64,000 bases of DNA from Formosa sp. L2A11 (GTDB lineage: Bacteria > Bacteroidota > Bacteroidia > Flavobacteriales > Flavobacteriaceae): positions 2,356,001-2,420,000 of the forward strand of contig NZ_CP047028.1 in NCBI RefSeq assembly GCF_009796865.1. The letters are read 5' to 3'. Under the pieces are notes generated by a model that made no database searches, had not been told where the DNA came from, and was given only the letters and a program-made list of their open reading frames with translations. The stretch's first letter is position 1. Every line of letters begins with the position of its first letter. The translations under genes and the position numbers were made by a program. Below are positions 46,300 to 56,904 of the stretch, in pieces.

Positions 46300-47739
46300 T
46301 TATCTATATTGTGCGTAAATTACTTTAGTTTGAAGATATTCTTCCATACCATGTTTTCCGTCTGCTCCACCAATACCAGATTTTTTCCATCCTGCATGAA
46401 ATCCTTGAATAGCTTCAAAATGTTCTCTGTTTATATATGTTTCTCCATATTGTAATTCTTCTGCAGCATGCATTACTTTATTAAAGTTTTCTGAGAAGAT
46501 AGAAGATGTTAATCCAAATTCACAATCATTCGCTAAAGCAATAGCTTCATCTAAAGTACTAAATTTCATTACAGGTAAAACAGGACCAAAGACTTCTTCT
46601 TGAATTATTTGCATGTTTTGTCTTACATTAGTTAACAGTGTTGGTTGGTAATAATATCCTTTATCAAATCCTGGAGTTCTAGTTCCTCCAACAACAACTT
46701 CTGCACCTTCCTTTTTGGCGTATTCTACCATTTCAGAAACTTTATCTAATTGCGCTTTAGAAACTAAAGCACTCATATCTGGATTGTTTTTAGAAAACGC
46801 ATCTTCTACTTTTAAAGCTTTCATTTTTTTAGTAACCATATCCAAGAATTGATCGTGAATAGTGTCTTCCACATATAGACGTTCGGCACAATTACATACT
46901 TGTCCGCTAAACGTAATTCTAGAAGTTACAACAGCATTAACAGCTAATTCTAAATTAGCATCTGCACAAACAATTGCAGGTGCTTTGCCTCCTAATTCTA
47001 GAGATACTTTTGTAATATTTTTAGACGCGGCTTCCATTACCATCTGACCTGCGCCAACACTTCCTGTTAAACTAATAATACCCGTAATTGGGCTTTTAGA
47101 AAGTGCATTACCTACAATGCTACCTTTACCACAAACATAATTTAAAACACCAGCAGGAATTTTTATAGCTTCTATTAATTTAGCAAATGCCATAACTGTA
47201 TTTGGCGCTATAGAACTTGGATTAATAACACACGTATTACCTGTAATTAAAGACCCTGCAACTTTTCTAGCCATTACAAAAAATGGAAAGTTCCAAGGTA
47301 AAATCCCCACAGCTACACCAATTGGTGCTTTATGTAAAAAGATATGTTCTTTACTACGATCGCTTTGTATAATTTCTCCTTCAATACGTCTTGCAAACCC
47401 TGCGTAGTAATCAAAATAATCTGCAGTCACATCAATTTCAACTTGTGCTAATCCCATTACCTTAGCTTGTTCTGCGGCTAAAGTTTCAGCCAAAAACACG
47501 CGGTTGTCTCGAATAACATCAGCCATTTTATTTAAATAAACACCTCTTTCAATTGCCGGAAGTGATTTCCAAGCATGTTGAGATGCTTTTGCTGCTTCTA
47601 AAGCTAAATCGGCATCTATTACACTTCCTACAGGCATTAAGGATAGTACTTCTTCTGTACACGGATTTAAAATTTCGATAACATCTGTAGACGTCGATTC
47701 TACAAATAATCCGTTTATAAACTGCTTAAATGGTTTCAT
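46300..47739 (-). CDS. aldA: Aldehyde dehydrogenase, probable lactaldehyde dehydrogenase
   Basis: 479 residues. NAD-binding and catalytic segments are standard: LPWNFPFFVMARK, LTGSVGAGQMV, VSLELGGKAPAIV with the active Glu and FSGQVCNCAERLYV with the nucleophilic Cys. AldA-like length. The context (fucose isomerase, kinase, aldolase) makes L-lactaldehyde the likely substrate, yielding lactate for LutABC. A -7 promoter element lies upstream and fucP lies 222 bases downstream. Confidence 0.88.
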   Translation of the reverse strand: MKPFKQFINGLFVESTSTDVIEILNPCTEEVLSLMPVGSVIDADLALEAAKASQHAWKSLPAIERGVYLNKMADVIRDNRVFLAETLAAEQAKVMGLAQVEIDVTADYFDYYAGFARRIEGEIIQSDRSKEHIFLHKAPIGVAVGILPWNFPFFVMARKVAGSLITGNTCVINPSSIAPNTVMAFAKLIEAIKIPAGVLNYVCGKGSIVGNALSKSPITGIISLTGSVGAGQMVMEAASKNITKVSLELGGKAPAIVCADANLELAVNAVVTSRITFSGQVCNCAERLYVEDTIHDQFLDMVTKKMKALKVEDAFSKNNPDMSALVSKAQLDKVSEMVEYAKKEGAEVVVGGTRTPGFDKGYYYQPTLLTNVRQNMQIIQEEVFGPVLPVMKFSTLDEAIALANDCEFGLTSSIFSENFNKVMHAAEELQYGETYINREHFEAIQGFHAGWKKSGIGGADGKHGMEEYLQTKVIYAQYR

Positions 47740-48256
47740 AATTTCTTTTAGGTTTCATAAAAACAAATCTAAAAGCCGATTCATTTTTAAACGTTTTGTT
47801 TGATTTTAACTTCAGCATATTTATTCTAGAAGTTCATGCTCTAGGCATAAACTTTGGTTCAAAGAATACATATGGTATTTGTGTTTATCAAACTTAAAGA
47901 TATGAGTCCTATTAATGTTATCTATAATTATCTATTTTGTGTATTATTTAAACATTTACTGTTTTGTAACGTGTTTTTTTAGTTAACTTAATAAAGATTT
48001 AGTCTAATTAATGTATTGTTATTTAGTTGTTTGTAAATGTTGTATTGTTGTGCTAAACTGTGAGTTTATTCTTGTTGTATTAGTGTTTTTAACATATTGA
48101 TTAGAATATTATGATTTTAAATATACAATTAAATAAAAATGTGAATATTATAGACGAGAATAATAGGTATGTAGTATTGTATCTAAAGGTGTTTTAGAAT
48201 ATATGAAGCATTCGACCTTATTAGTAATGTAGAAGTAAAATAAAAGAAGCTTTAGT
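47740..48256. other. Intergenic gap, 517 bp
   Basis: Between aldA and the 3' end of the AraC gene, both on the minus strand. It holds the aldA promoter (next entry). The rest is AT-rich with no gene or strong hairpin; regulator binding sites are likely but I cannot delimit them. Confidence 0.4.
47764..47771 (-). promoter_or_regulatory. -7 element TAGATTTG of aldA
   Basis: Perfect TAnnTTTG on the minus strand, 25 bases upstream of the aldA start, with GTTT about 17 bases further upstream as a possible -33. Confidence 0.55.
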
Positions 48257-49156
48257 TTAAGTATATTTTCCCGATTTATAAACAGCCGGTGTTAATCCTG
48301 TAACAGATTTAAATACTCTTGAAAAATGATACCGGTCTGAGAATCCCAAATTAAAAGCAACCTCTTCTATAGATTTATTAGTGTGTTCAAAAAGCTCGCA
48401 AGCTTTGGCAATTTTTCTATTTTGAATAAAATTATGAAGTGTGACATGCATTTCGTCTTTAAATAAGCGTGCAAAAGAATTGGGAGCCATATTTATTAGA
48501 GACGACATGTCTGTGTTTTTTAATTTTTTTTCAATATTGGCTTCAACGTAACGAATTACTTTTAAAACACGTTCATCAATAATTGTAGTTTTCCATAATT
48601 CGGGACCAATATTGGTGAGCGCCTCTTTTATAAAAGCTTGAAGTTTTAAGTTAAAAGTGAGTTTGAAGTCTTTATTTTCAATTTTTAATCGTTCTGTTAA
48701 GTACTCTAACCGTTCTTTTAGATAATCGGTCATTTCAATTTTTAATATTCCTGGATATACACTATCAAAAGGGACTCCTAAATTAAAATGAATAAAAAAA
48801 TGAATTAGATAATGCTCCTGATAATCTTTTTCATTGATAATGTTAGTGTATTGTTTTCCGGACACATGAATTCCTGTGCTATATCTATGGTTTTTTTTAA
48901 ATTGAGAAGAGAAAGAAGTAAATGGCGGAATGATGTAAATATGATCAGAATCCATATCGTAAACCGTGTCCTGATGGATTAATTGTCCGCCCGAATTTTT
49001 GTTCCAATATAACCTCCAAAACGGAAAAACCATATCATGACAATCCCATAAATTTAAGAGCCAATATCTGCAACACATTAATCGTAATCTAAGGTCAATA
49101 AAATTTTGCTTGTTAGAAGATGGATCTCCTAATTCAATATTTTTTACAAATTTCAT
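48257..49156 (-). CDS. AraC-family regulator of the fucose locus
   Basis: 299 residues: an N-terminal cupin-like sensory part (about 20-160, with HDMVFPFWRLYWNK and HIYIIPPFTSF) and a C-terminal AraC double helix-turn-helix (KSIEEVAFNLGFSDRYHFSR then SVTGLTPAVYKSG). It is divergent from the aldolase-isomerase-kinase operon with a 100-base gap, the usual place for a local activator. Fucose or fuculose would be the expected ligand. It probably also controls the aldA-fucP-lut side; this is inferred. Confidence 0.88.
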   Translation of the reverse strand: MKFVKNIELGDPSSNKQNFIDLRLRLMCCRYWLLNLWDCHDMVFPFWRLYWNKNSGGQLIHQDTVYDMDSDHIYIIPPFTSFSSQFKKNHRYSTGIHVSGKQYTNIINEKDYQEHYLIHFFIHFNLGVPFDSVYPGILKIEMTDYLKERLEYLTERLKIENKDFKLTFNLKLQAFIKEALTNIGPELWKTTIIDERVLKVIRYVEANIEKKLKNTDMSSLINMAPNSFARLFKDEMHVTLHNFIQNRKIAKACELFEHTNKSIEEVAFNLGFSDRYHFSRVFKSVTGLTPAVYKSGKYT

Positions 49157-49225
49157 AATTCAAGAATGTTTGAATTAGATACGAAAATACAGATTTTGAA
49201 TATTTATTAGAAGCTATAGGGTAAC

Positions 49226-49233
49226 TATTTTTG
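49226..49233 (+). promoter_or_regulatory. -7 element TATTTTTG of the aldolase operon
   Basis: Perfect TAnnTTTG match 23 bases before the aldolase ATG. The nearest TTTG upstream is 27 bases away, longer than the usual 19-21, which fits a promoter that depends on an AraC-type activator. Confidence 0.5.
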
Positions 49234-49256
49234 TAGTATAAACATAATTAATTACT

Positions 49257-50051
49257 ATGAAAACTTTAAAACTTCCAATAGAAGTAGAGGCTGAATTAAA
49301 AAAAGTATCTACTGTAGCAGGCTACTTATGGCAAAGAGAATGGGCAGAACGAAATGCAGGTAACATTTCTATGAATTTAACGTCTTTCTTTTCTAAAGAA
49401 GATGTTCAAGGGATTGGAGAAAAAGTGCCTTTCGATTTTCCTAAAGAAGCAGGTGGGTTTGTTTTGTACATTACAGGTACAGGTTGTTACTTAAGAGATT
49501 TAGTAGATAAATTAGAAGAAGTGTCTTGTATACTATACATCAACGAAGCTGCAACAGCATATTCTATCTTATGGGGAGGAAACAGACCAAATTTTGGTCC
49601 CACTTGCGAATTAATTTCTCATGCAAGTATTCATTTATTTAACTCACAACATCATCCAGAAAACTTAGCGGTAGTACATACACATCCATTAGAATTAATT
49701 TGTATGAGTCACCACGAATTATTTGACGATGAGGAAGAATTAAACAGACAAATTTGGATGATGTGTCCAGAAGTAAAAGTATTTGTACCAAAAGGTATTC
49801 ACTGCACGCCTTATGCATTATCTAGCACGGCCGATTTAGCAAAAGTGACTATAGATGCTTTTAAAACAAGAAACGTATCCCTTTGGGAAAAACACGGGGC
49901 AACTTCTACTGCACCAGATGTTATGAAAGCTTGGGACTTTTTAGATGTAGCAAATAAAGGCGCAAAACTGTTAATGATGTGTTGGGCAGCCGGATTTAAA
50001 CCCGCAGGTTTATCTAACGAGCAGTTAACAGAATTAGAACAATTTACATAA
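49257..50051 (+). CDS. RhaD-type class II aldolase (fuculose/rhamnulose-1-phosphate)
   Basis: Zinc aldolase splitting a 6-deoxyketose 1-phosphate into DHAP and L-lactaldehyde. The 264 residues match RhaD (about 274) in length better than FucA (about 215). Motifs: ERNAGNISMNL (phosphate-binding loop), VVHTHPLELI with two zinc-binding His residues, and LWEKHGATSTAPDV with the third. As the isomerase here is FucI, the RhaD-like enzyme probably takes L-fuculose-1-phosphate. First gene of the operon; fucI starts 18 bases downstream. Confidence 0.88.
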   Translation: MKTLKLPIEVEAELKKVSTVAGYLWQREWAERNAGNISMNLTSFFSKEDVQGIGEKVPFDFPKEAGGFVLYITGTGCYLRDLVDKLEEVSCILYINEAATAYSILWGGNRPNFGPTCELISHASIHLFNSQHHPENLAVVHTHPLELICMSHHELFDDEEELNRQIWMMCPEVKVFVPKGIHCTPYALSSTADLAKVTIDAFKTRNVSLWEKHGATSTAPDVMKAWDFLDVANKGAKLLMMCWAAGFKPAGLSNEQLTELEQFT

Positions 50052-50069
50052 TATAAAAGCATAATAGAG

Positions 50070-51857
50070 ATGAGCAGATTAATAGGTAGATTACCAAAAG
50101 TAGGTATTCGTCCAACAATTGATGGACGTGAGCTTGGTGTGAGAGAATCTTTAGAGATTCAAACCATGGATATGGCTAAAGCAGCCGCAAAATTAATAGA
50201 AGAAACATTACGTTTTCCTAGCGGAGAAAAAGTAGAATGCGTCATTGCAGATACCACAATTGGTGGTGTTGCAGATGCCGCAGCTTGTGCAGATAAATTT
50301 AAAAGCGAAGGTGTAGAGGTCTCTTTAACAGTAACACCTTGTTGGTGTTATGGTACAGAAGTTATGGACATGGACCCTTTAACACCAAAAGCTGTTTGGG
50401 GTTTTAATGGTACAGAACGTCCTGGTGCTGTGTATTTAGCAGCGGCTTTAGCAGGATATTCTCAACGCGGATTACCAGCATTTGGAATTTACGGAAAAGA
50501 AGTTCAAGATGGCGGAGATAAATCGATTCCAGACGATGTTGCAGAAAAGATTTTACGTTTTACAAAAGGCGCGCTTGCAGTGGCCCAAATGAAAGGGAAA
50601 TCATATTTATCTATCGGCTACAGTTCTATGGGAATTGCTGGCTCTATGGTAGATGTTAATTTTCTTCAAGATTACTTAGGTGTTCGTGCAGAGTTTGTAG
50701 AATCTGTTGAACTTTTAAGACGTATAGAAAATAATATTTTCGATCAAGACGAATATAAAAAAGCATTAACTTGGACTAAAGAGAATTGTAAAGAAGGTGA
50801 AGATCGTAACAGCTCTGAATCACAAAAATCGCGTGAGCAGAAAGATGCAGAATGGGAAAAAGTTGTAAAAATGACTTTAATCTGTAAAGATTTAATGAAC
50901 GGAAACCCGAAGTTAAAAGACATGGGATTTGGTGAAGAATCTAAAGGACGAAATGCTATTATGGGAGGATTCCAAGGACAGCGTCAGTGGACGGATTACC
51001 AGCCTAATGCAGATTATACAGAATCTATTTTAAACTCATCTTTCGACTGGAATGGTATTCGTCAAGCTTACGTTTTTGCAACAGAAAACGATTGTTTAAA
51101 CGCTATTTCAATGTTATTTGGTCACTTATTGACTAATAAAGCTCAATTATTCTCGGATGTTAGAACATATTGGAGCCCAGAATCTGTAGAGCGTGTTACC
51201 GGTAAAAAATTAACAGGTCTTGCAGAGCATGGTATTATTCACTTAATTAATTCTGGTTCTACAACTTTAGATGCAACAGCAGAACAATTAGATGCAGAAG
51301 GAAATCGAACAATGAAAGCCTTTTGGGACATTACCGAAGCCGATGTTAAACGTTGTTTAGATAATACAAATTGGCCACCAGCAACTACAGAATATTTTAG
51401 AGGTGGTGGATTCTCTTCTCAATTCTTAACAAAAGGAACCATGCCTTTAACCATGTGTCGTTTAAACCTTATAAAAGGTATCGGGCCCGTATTGCAAATT
51501 GCAGAAGGTTGGAGTGTAGAGTTACCAGAAGATATACACACCGTATTAAATGAGCGTACAGATCCTACTTGGCCTACAACATGGTTTGTACCAAGAACAA
51601 CAGGGCAAGGGGCTTTTAAAGATGTGTACACTGTTATGGCAAAATGGGGAGCAAACCACGGGGCGATTTCTCATGGGCATATTGGTGCAGATTTAATCTC
51701 GTTAGCAGCCATGTTACGTATTCCTGTAAACATGCATAATGTAGATGAAAATGATGTGTTTAGACCAAGTGCATGGTCGGCTTTTGGAGAACATCTAGAA
51801 GGTGCAGATTATAGAGCTTGCGAAAACTACGGACCATTATACGGTTTTAAACACTAG
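50070..51857 (+). CDS. fucI: L-fucose isomerase
   Basis: Converts L-fucose to L-fuculose in the cytoplasm with Mn2+. The 595 residues agree with FucI (591 in E. coli). Recognised blocks: [19 protein letters not shown] at the N-terminus, [46 protein letters not shown] with the metal-binding Asp, and [15 protein letters not shown] at the end. It follows the aldolase closely. Confidence 0.95.
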   Translation: MSRLIGRLPKVGIRPTIDGRELGVRESLEIQTMDMAKAAAKLIEETLRFPSGEKVECVIADTTIGGVADAAACADKFKSEGVEVSLTVTPCWCYGTEVMDMDPLTPKAVWGFNGTERPGAVYLAAALAGYSQRGLPAFGIYGKEVQDGGDKSIPDDVAEKILRFTKGALAVAQMKGKSYLSIGYSSMGIAGSMVDVNFLQDYLGVRAEFVESVELLRRIENNIFDQDEYKKALTWTKENCKEGEDRNSSESQKSREQKDAEWEKVVKMTLICKDLMNGNPKLKDMGFGEESKGRNAIMGGFQGQRQWTDYQPNADYTESILNSSFDWNGIRQAYVFATENDCLNAISMLFGHLLTNKAQLFSDVRTYWSPESVERVTGKKLTGLAEHGIIHLINSGSTTLDATAEQLDAEGNRTMKAFWDITEADVKRCLDNTNWPPATTEYFRGGGFSSQFLTKGTMPLTMCRLNLIKGIGPVLQIAEGWSVELPEDIHTVLNERTDPTWPTTWFVPRTTGQGAFKDVYTVMAKWGANHGAISHGHIGADLISLAAMLRIPVNMHNVDENDVFRPSAWSAFGEHLEGADYRACENYGPLYGFKH

Positions 51858-52103
51858 TAATATTTAAGCAAAGCAATATTCAGAAGCTATATTTTATAGT
51901 TGAATATTGATACTACTTTTTTTATAAAAATTGATAAAGATTATCCCTTTAATAACATTGAAAGCTATTGAAGGGAAAGCTTTATCTATCTAAAACAATC
52001 CAAATAAAAACATGAATTCTAGCCGTTTTGATAATTAAAAAAAGGTTTCATGTTTTATTAAAACGTTCCTTAATAGGGATTTAAAGCAATAAATCTAGAG
52101 CAC

Positions 52104-53414
52104 ATGAAAAACGTTATAGCCATTATAGATATAGGGAAAACGAATAAAAAAATATTTTTATTTGATGAAGATTTTCAAGTGGTGTCTCAAAATAGTATTC
52201 AATTTGAAGAGATTAAAGACGATGATGGATTTTGTTGTGATAATATTGAAGCTATAGAACGTTGGATTAAAAATGGAATAGCACAAATTCAAGGAGAAGG
52301 TTTATATCGAATAAAAGCTATAAATTTTACTACGCACGGTGCTTCATTAGTGTATTTAAATAGAGAAGGAAAACGTATTACGCCTTTATACAATTATTTA
52401 AAACCATTAAATCTCGATGATTATCAAGATTTTTACGAATCTCAAGGCGGTGTAGAGGAGTTCTCTAGAAAAACAGGATCTCCAGCTTATGGTATGCTTA
52501 ATACCGGAATTCAGATGTTAGCGCTTAAGCGGAATAAACCAGAAATATGGAAACACGTTGCTGCTGTTTTACACTATCCGCAATACTTAAGTTATTTGTT
52601 TACTAACAAAATTACAGCCGATTATACATCGGTAGGTGCACATACGGCAACATGGGACTACGATGGTATGCACTATCATAAATGGTTAAAAGAAGAAGGT
52701 ATTACCTTACCGCAACCTTGCAAAGGGAATGAGGCTATAATTACAGAAATTAATGGTGAAAAAATAGCAGTAGGTTCTGGATTACATGATAGTTCGTCTT
52801 CAATTATACCTTTATTAAAAAAAGAAAAAAGTAATAATTTTGTGTTACTTTCTACAGGAACTTGGATTATTGCCATGAATCCGTTTAGTAAAGAAACCTT
52901 AACTCAAAACCAACTTCAAAATAACTGCTTGTGTTTTATGACACCCGAAAAACAACAGGTAAAATCGTCTATGCAATTCTTAGGGCGTATTCACGAAGTG
53001 TACATTAAAGCGCTAAGCGAACATTTTAAAGTTGATATAAATACACACATACAACTACATTTAAATACAATACTATGTATAAGTGTAATACAGCAAAATA
53101 AAGGCGTATTTCTGTCGGAAGGCATTGATACCGATTTTGAAGCACATCCAGAATTATTGCACAAATTTCAGTCTTACGAAACAGCTTATTATCAATTAAT
53201 TTTTGAAATAAGTAAAAAAGTCATTCAAGGTATTGAGTTAATTTCTGATAAAGACGCAAAATTAAAAGATGTTTATATATCGGGAGGATTCAATAGAAAT
53301 AAAATGTTTATCAAACTTTTAGAATTATTAAAACCCGGCATAACCATAAAGATTTCGGATTGCAAAAACGAAAGTGCTCTTGGTGCGGCTTTATTAATGA
53401 AGGATTATTTGTAA
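52104..53414 (+). CDS. FGGY-family kinase, probable L-fuculokinase
   Basis: Phosphorylates L-fuculose at C1. The 436 residues have the ASKHA N-terminus (IIDIGKTNKKIFLFD), the NFTTHGASLVYL segment, the second-domain phosphate loop LLSTGTWIIAMN and a late adenosine motif (DVYISGGFNRNKM). It is shorter than E. coli FucK (about 480) but normal for Bacteroidota members. There is a 246-base gap after fucI without a terminator, then a strong terminator after the gene. The alternative substrate L-rhamnulose cannot be excluded. Confidence 0.85.
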   Translation: MKNVIAIIDIGKTNKKIFLFDEDFQVVSQNSIQFEEIKDDDGFCCDNIEAIERWIKNGIAQIQGEGLYRIKAINFTTHGASLVYLNREGKRITPLYNYLKPLNLDDYQDFYESQGGVEEFSRKTGSPAYGMLNTGIQMLALKRNKPEIWKHVAAVLHYPQYLSYLFTNKITADYTSVGAHTATWDYDGMHYHKWLKEEGITLPQPCKGNEAIITEINGEKIAVGSGLHDSSSSIIPLLKKEKSNNFVLLSTGTWIIAMNPFSKETLTQNQLQNNCLCFMTPEKQQVKSSMQFLGRIHEVYIKALSEHFKVDINTHIQLHLNTILCISVIQQNKGVFLSEGIDTDFEAHPELLHKFQSYETAYYQLIFEISKKVIQGIELISDKDAKLKDVYISGGFNRNKMFIKLLELLKPGITIKISDCKNESALGAALLMKDYL

Positions 53415-53540
53415 AATATAATCTACTATAGCTTTAAAATATTTAGCTTGTTTATGGCGTTTAAAATATCCAGTAAACTGTTAAGCTATCAATTTTTGAT
53501 ACTGAAAATTTATTTCCCACTTATAACACATAATATCTAA

Positions 53541-53573
53541 AAAAGGCACACTTCTATAAAGTGTGCCTTTTTA
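53541..53573 (+). terminator. Terminator of the aldolase-fucI-kinase operon
   Basis: Stem GGCACACTT / AAGTGTGCC (53545-53553, 53559-53567), extended by A/T pairs, 5-base loop, then TTTTTATTTT. Confidence 0.9.
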
Positions 53574-53793
53574 TTTTGTAATGCAATTGTTATCTTTTAA
53601 ATGCTTTTACAGCGGTATTACAGTTCTAATATGTGCATCTATGTCATTAATAATTACAGGTACTATAACTTTATTTTTTTAGAAATAGTAAAACCTTTGT
53701 GGTAATTTAAATAACAAATTAGTTACGCTTTGCAAAGCCTCCTAAAAGGTATGATTATAAATGTTGCAATAACGGAGCGAATAATTATAAATG

Positions 53794-55488
53794 TTAATGT
53801 GTTGTATAGGCACCCATATCCCATGAGCCTGTACTTGGTCTAGCAACACTATTAATATCAACTCGTATATCAAGACCATATAACGATTCGAAATGTGCAT
53901 ACACATCAAAAGTTAAATCACTTGAGTTTAAAGCTGCATTAACAGCTGTACTCGTTGCTTGTAATGAGAAATCATCGGCGTTGGCATCTGTAAATAAAGG
54001 ATCGGCACTAATGCAGTCTTCCCCTTTGTTAAAAGCAGCTTGAAAACTAGCTAGATTATGGGTAACGCCATTACTCCATGAAATTTTAGCTTCAGCATCA
54101 AAATGATTATTTTTAAGTGTAGATAGCGTTCCTGTTTGATAACCACTAGCAAGCATGATATCAAAATCTCTGGTATTAGAAAATATATTGTTTTCAATGA
54201 ACATGGTAGAGTTATAATACCCATTACCAACTGCTATATCACTATTTACAATTGTATTATTAATAATATACCTTGGTGTAGCACCATTGTTTATTTCTAT
54301 TCCTAAACCACTGGTCGCACCATTATATGCCGTACCGTTTATAGTAGCATCATGAATAAAGTTACCAATTATAAACACACTTTTTCCATTGGTTCCTGCA
54401 CCACCATTATCACTAGCACCACGAATACCCGTGTATGCATTATAAATTTCATTATAAAGAATCCAAACACGATCGGGTGCATATTGAAATCCAATTCCTT
54501 TTGCTGGTGACCATGGTGTATCTATAATATCATGAATCACATTTTCACTGATGATAATGTCCAACGCATATTTTATACCAATTCCTGCTTGAGCAATATC
54601 GAAAATATGATTTCTTCCAATATAAATATGATGTGTTGTAGTTTGGGAAGCTAAATTGCTAGCTTCTACTTGAAGTCCGGCTCCAGAATCACTAAATTCA
54701 TTATCTACAATCCACATATTACTGGTATACTTTTGTACAGCGCAACCACGGGCATCAATATCTACGTCTGAATCTAGAGGTCCGATACCATGTGCTTTGT
54801 TATTATAAATAATAATATCACTAGCAGGATCACTTTCTAAACCCACCGTATTAATTAAAATACCACCAGTAACATCGTGTTCTCCTTCCATTTCACTATT
54901 TCTAACAAGTATATGGTCTACCTGACTACCAGATTCATACGAACCCAGTTGTATGCGACCTCCAGAATGAAAATAAAATCCATCTAAATAAACATAGCTA
55001 CCAGAAAGTAACATTTTTTTATCTGTAATTTCAGCTTTATTTTCTGAGTCACTAACAACCCAAACAGGCCCGCTTACACCGGCAACCCAAGTATCGCTAG
55101 TACCTTCACCTCTAAGTTTAATGTCGTTTTGTATGTAATTATAATTACCTGCAACAACTACATATGAGCCTGCAGGTACAGGATAAGGTATTGTTTTACG
55201 GGGAGCACTTGGTGTTCCATATGTGTTATTAGTGTCAGACCCAGTAGAATACTCAATAAAATAATAACCAACTAGTTCTGTGTCCCATAGATTAGGTCTT
55301 TCTGGACTAGAAACATCTGGAGAAATCCATGCATCAGGAATTCCTATAGGTGGTACATACGTTTCTTCTGTTTCAGGGATAGATGAATTATCTACAGCAT
55401 CATTTTCATCATTATCATCTTTCTGACAACTAGTTAAATTAATAACGATTAAGCTTATAAATGTAATTGTCAATAACAACTTTTTCAT
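53794..55488 (-). CDS. Right-handed parallel beta-helix lipoprotein
   Basis: 564 residues. Lipoprotein signal with lipobox LTSC (Cys21), an acidic linker (about 23-45), an N-terminal strand region (EYSTGSDTNNTYGTP) and then many turns of a parallel beta-helix with N-rich ladders such as YVYLDGFYFHSGG, IIIYNNKAHGIG, IYIGRNHIFDIAQAG and FIIGNFIHDA. This fold is typical of polysaccharide lyases and some hydrolases (PL6/PL1-like), usually surface-exposed when lipidated. I cannot identify catalytic residues or the substrate. It neighbours the fucose locus but is convergent with it. Confidence 0.8.
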   Translation of the reverse strand: MKKLLLTITFISLIVINLTSCQKDDNDENDAVDNSSIPETEETYVPPIGIPDAWISPDVSSPERPNLWDTELVGYYFIEYSTGSDTNNTYGTPSAPRKTIPYPVPAGSYVVVAGNYNYIQNDIKLRGEGTSDTWVAGVSGPVWVVSDSENKAEITDKKMLLSGSYVYLDGFYFHSGGRIQLGSYESGSQVDHILVRNSEMEGEHDVTGGILINTVGLESDPASDIIIYNNKAHGIGPLDSDVDIDARGCAVQKYTSNMWIVDNEFSDSGAGLQVEASNLASQTTTHHIYIGRNHIFDIAQAGIGIKYALDIIISENVIHDIIDTPWSPAKGIGFQYAPDRVWILYNEIYNAYTGIRGASDNGGAGTNGKSVFIIGNFIHDATINGTAYNGATSGLGIEINNGATPRYIINNTIVNSDIAVGNGYYNSTMFIENNIFSNTRDFDIMLASGYQTGTLSTLKNNHFDAEAKISWSNGVTHNLASFQAAFNKGEDCISADPLFTDANADDFSLQATSTAVNAALNSSDLTFDVYAHFESLYGLDIRVDINSVARPSTGSWDMGAYTTH

Positions 55489-55772
55489 GTCTATTTTTAT
55501 TGATAAAGATAAATTTTATAGAGGCCATATCAAATATATTTAGTTAACTTTTTTTTAACTTTTAAAAGAAATATTTCTGTATAAGTAAAAATAATACCAC
55601 TTATAAAAATGATATTATTAACATGTTTAAAACTTAAATTACTTGTATTAGAACATAAATTGTGATTATAAATTTGGTGGGAGCGGAGTCTCTTTATTTT
55701 TAAATAATATAATTAGCTTTTACGCAGAGTGATAGGAGTAAACTGTAAAATGGCTATTCTAGTTATAGAATA

Positions 55773-56258
55773 TTACGCACGGTCTATATTTTTTATAGGA
55801 ATCCATATTTCTTCTTCAGAATCCGGGTTATTATTCTTGTACTTTTCTCCTAAGATTTCAAAATGCGGTCTGTTGTCTAATTCATATTCCGAATTAGGTA
55901 ACCAGGTCCTGAAAATATATTGAAAAATACTATTGTCTTTGCTTGAGCCTTTATAGTCGAAAACGGCATATTTTCCACCTTCCAAATTAAAAAAATCCAG
56001 ATCTTCAGGTATGTTATTAAAGTCTAAAACTTCTACTGTTGCCCATTTTTCAAATTCAGTCTCGGGATTAAAATTCTCAAAATATGAAGAATCATAAACT
56101 TGCATTGAAATTTTATCTGTGGTTAATTTGTTTTTAATGTCTTTAATTTTAGGACTAAAAGATGCCCAAAGCAGTTGTGTTTTATTGTTTATTAAGCTCA
56201 TTCTAAAACTATAACCAATTAGTTTTTTATGTTCTAAAATTTCTATTCTGGGTTTCAT
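55773..56258 (-). CDS. GyrI-like small-molecule-binding domain protein
   Basis: 161 residues without any DNA-binding domain: a stand-alone SHV/GyrI-like (AraC effector-binding) domain. Visible: LIGYSFRMSL at the start, WATVEVLDFN and GGKYAVFDYKGS in the middle, and FEILGEKYKNNNPDSEEEIW with the conserved C-terminal Glu. Such free domains bind or hydrolyse small compounds. It lies in the same direction as the peroxiredoxin-like gene, 79 bases downstream. Confidence 0.8.
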   Translation of the reverse strand: MKPRIEILEHKKLIGYSFRMSLINNKTQLLWASFSPKIKDIKNKLTTDKISMQVYDSSYFENFNPETEFEKWATVEVLDFNNIPEDLDFFNLEGGKYAVFDYKGSSKDNSIFQYIFRTWLPNSEYELDNRPHFEILGEKYKNNNPDSEEEIWIPIKNIDRA

Positions 56259-56337
56259 ATTGTGTTATGTCTTCAATTAAAATTTCAGCTTTGTAGAATA
56301 AGGAAATGATAAAAATTAATTAATAAGATTCTGTATC

Positions 56338-56904
56338 TTATTTGTTTTTTTCTAGAACCTTTAAAATTTCTTCGGGAGACATTCTTTCTGTATAGTTTGC
56401 TTCTACGTGAGCCGCGATTATAGTAAAATTTTTATCTATTATAAAAGTTGCAGGAACAGGAAGTGTTATAGAACCATCTCCGTTTAGAAGCGATAGGTCG
56501 CGTCTTTTGTGGTAATCTTCACCAGGATCAAATTGCAAATTATAGGTCTTAATAACATCTTGATTACTATCGCTAAGGACTTCAAAGTCAAGTTCATTTT
56601 TTTGTGTAATGCTTAGTGCATCATCAGGTTTTTGCGGACTTATAGCAATTACTTTTGTGCTGAATTTATTAAATTCACTTATATGTTTTTGAATCTCTCT
56701 CAGGTCAAGATTACATATAGGGCACCATTCACCTCTATAGAATTTTAAAATTACTGGTCCTGATTTTAAACAATCTGAAAGTGAAATTAAGTGACCAAAT
56801 GCATTTGGTAAGGTGAAATCTGGTGCTTGTTCTCCGACTATTAATCCTTTTGCGTTTGATGCATTGGATATAACCAATTTTTGAAACTCTTGTAGTGTAC
56901 TCAT
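56338..56904 (-). CDS. Peroxiredoxin-like AhpC/TSA protein
   Basis: 188 residues with thioredoxin fold: GEQAPDFTLPNAFGH, then FYRGEWCPICNLDLREIQ with the CxxC peroxidatic site, and VPATFIIDKNFTIIAAH. This matches the peroxiredoxin-like group with a WCPIC site rather than classical AhpC. Likely reduces peroxides with thioredoxin. It precedes the GyrI-like gene. Confidence 0.88.
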   Translation of the reverse strand: MSTLQEFQKLVISNASNAKGLIVGEQAPDFTLPNAFGHLISLSDCLKSGPVILKFYRGEWCPICNLDLREIQKHISEFNKFSTKVIAISPQKPDDALSITQKNELDFEVLSDSNQDVIKTYNLQFDPGEDYHKRRDLSLLNGDGSITLPVPATFIIDKNFTIIAAHVEANYTERMSPEEILKVLEKNK

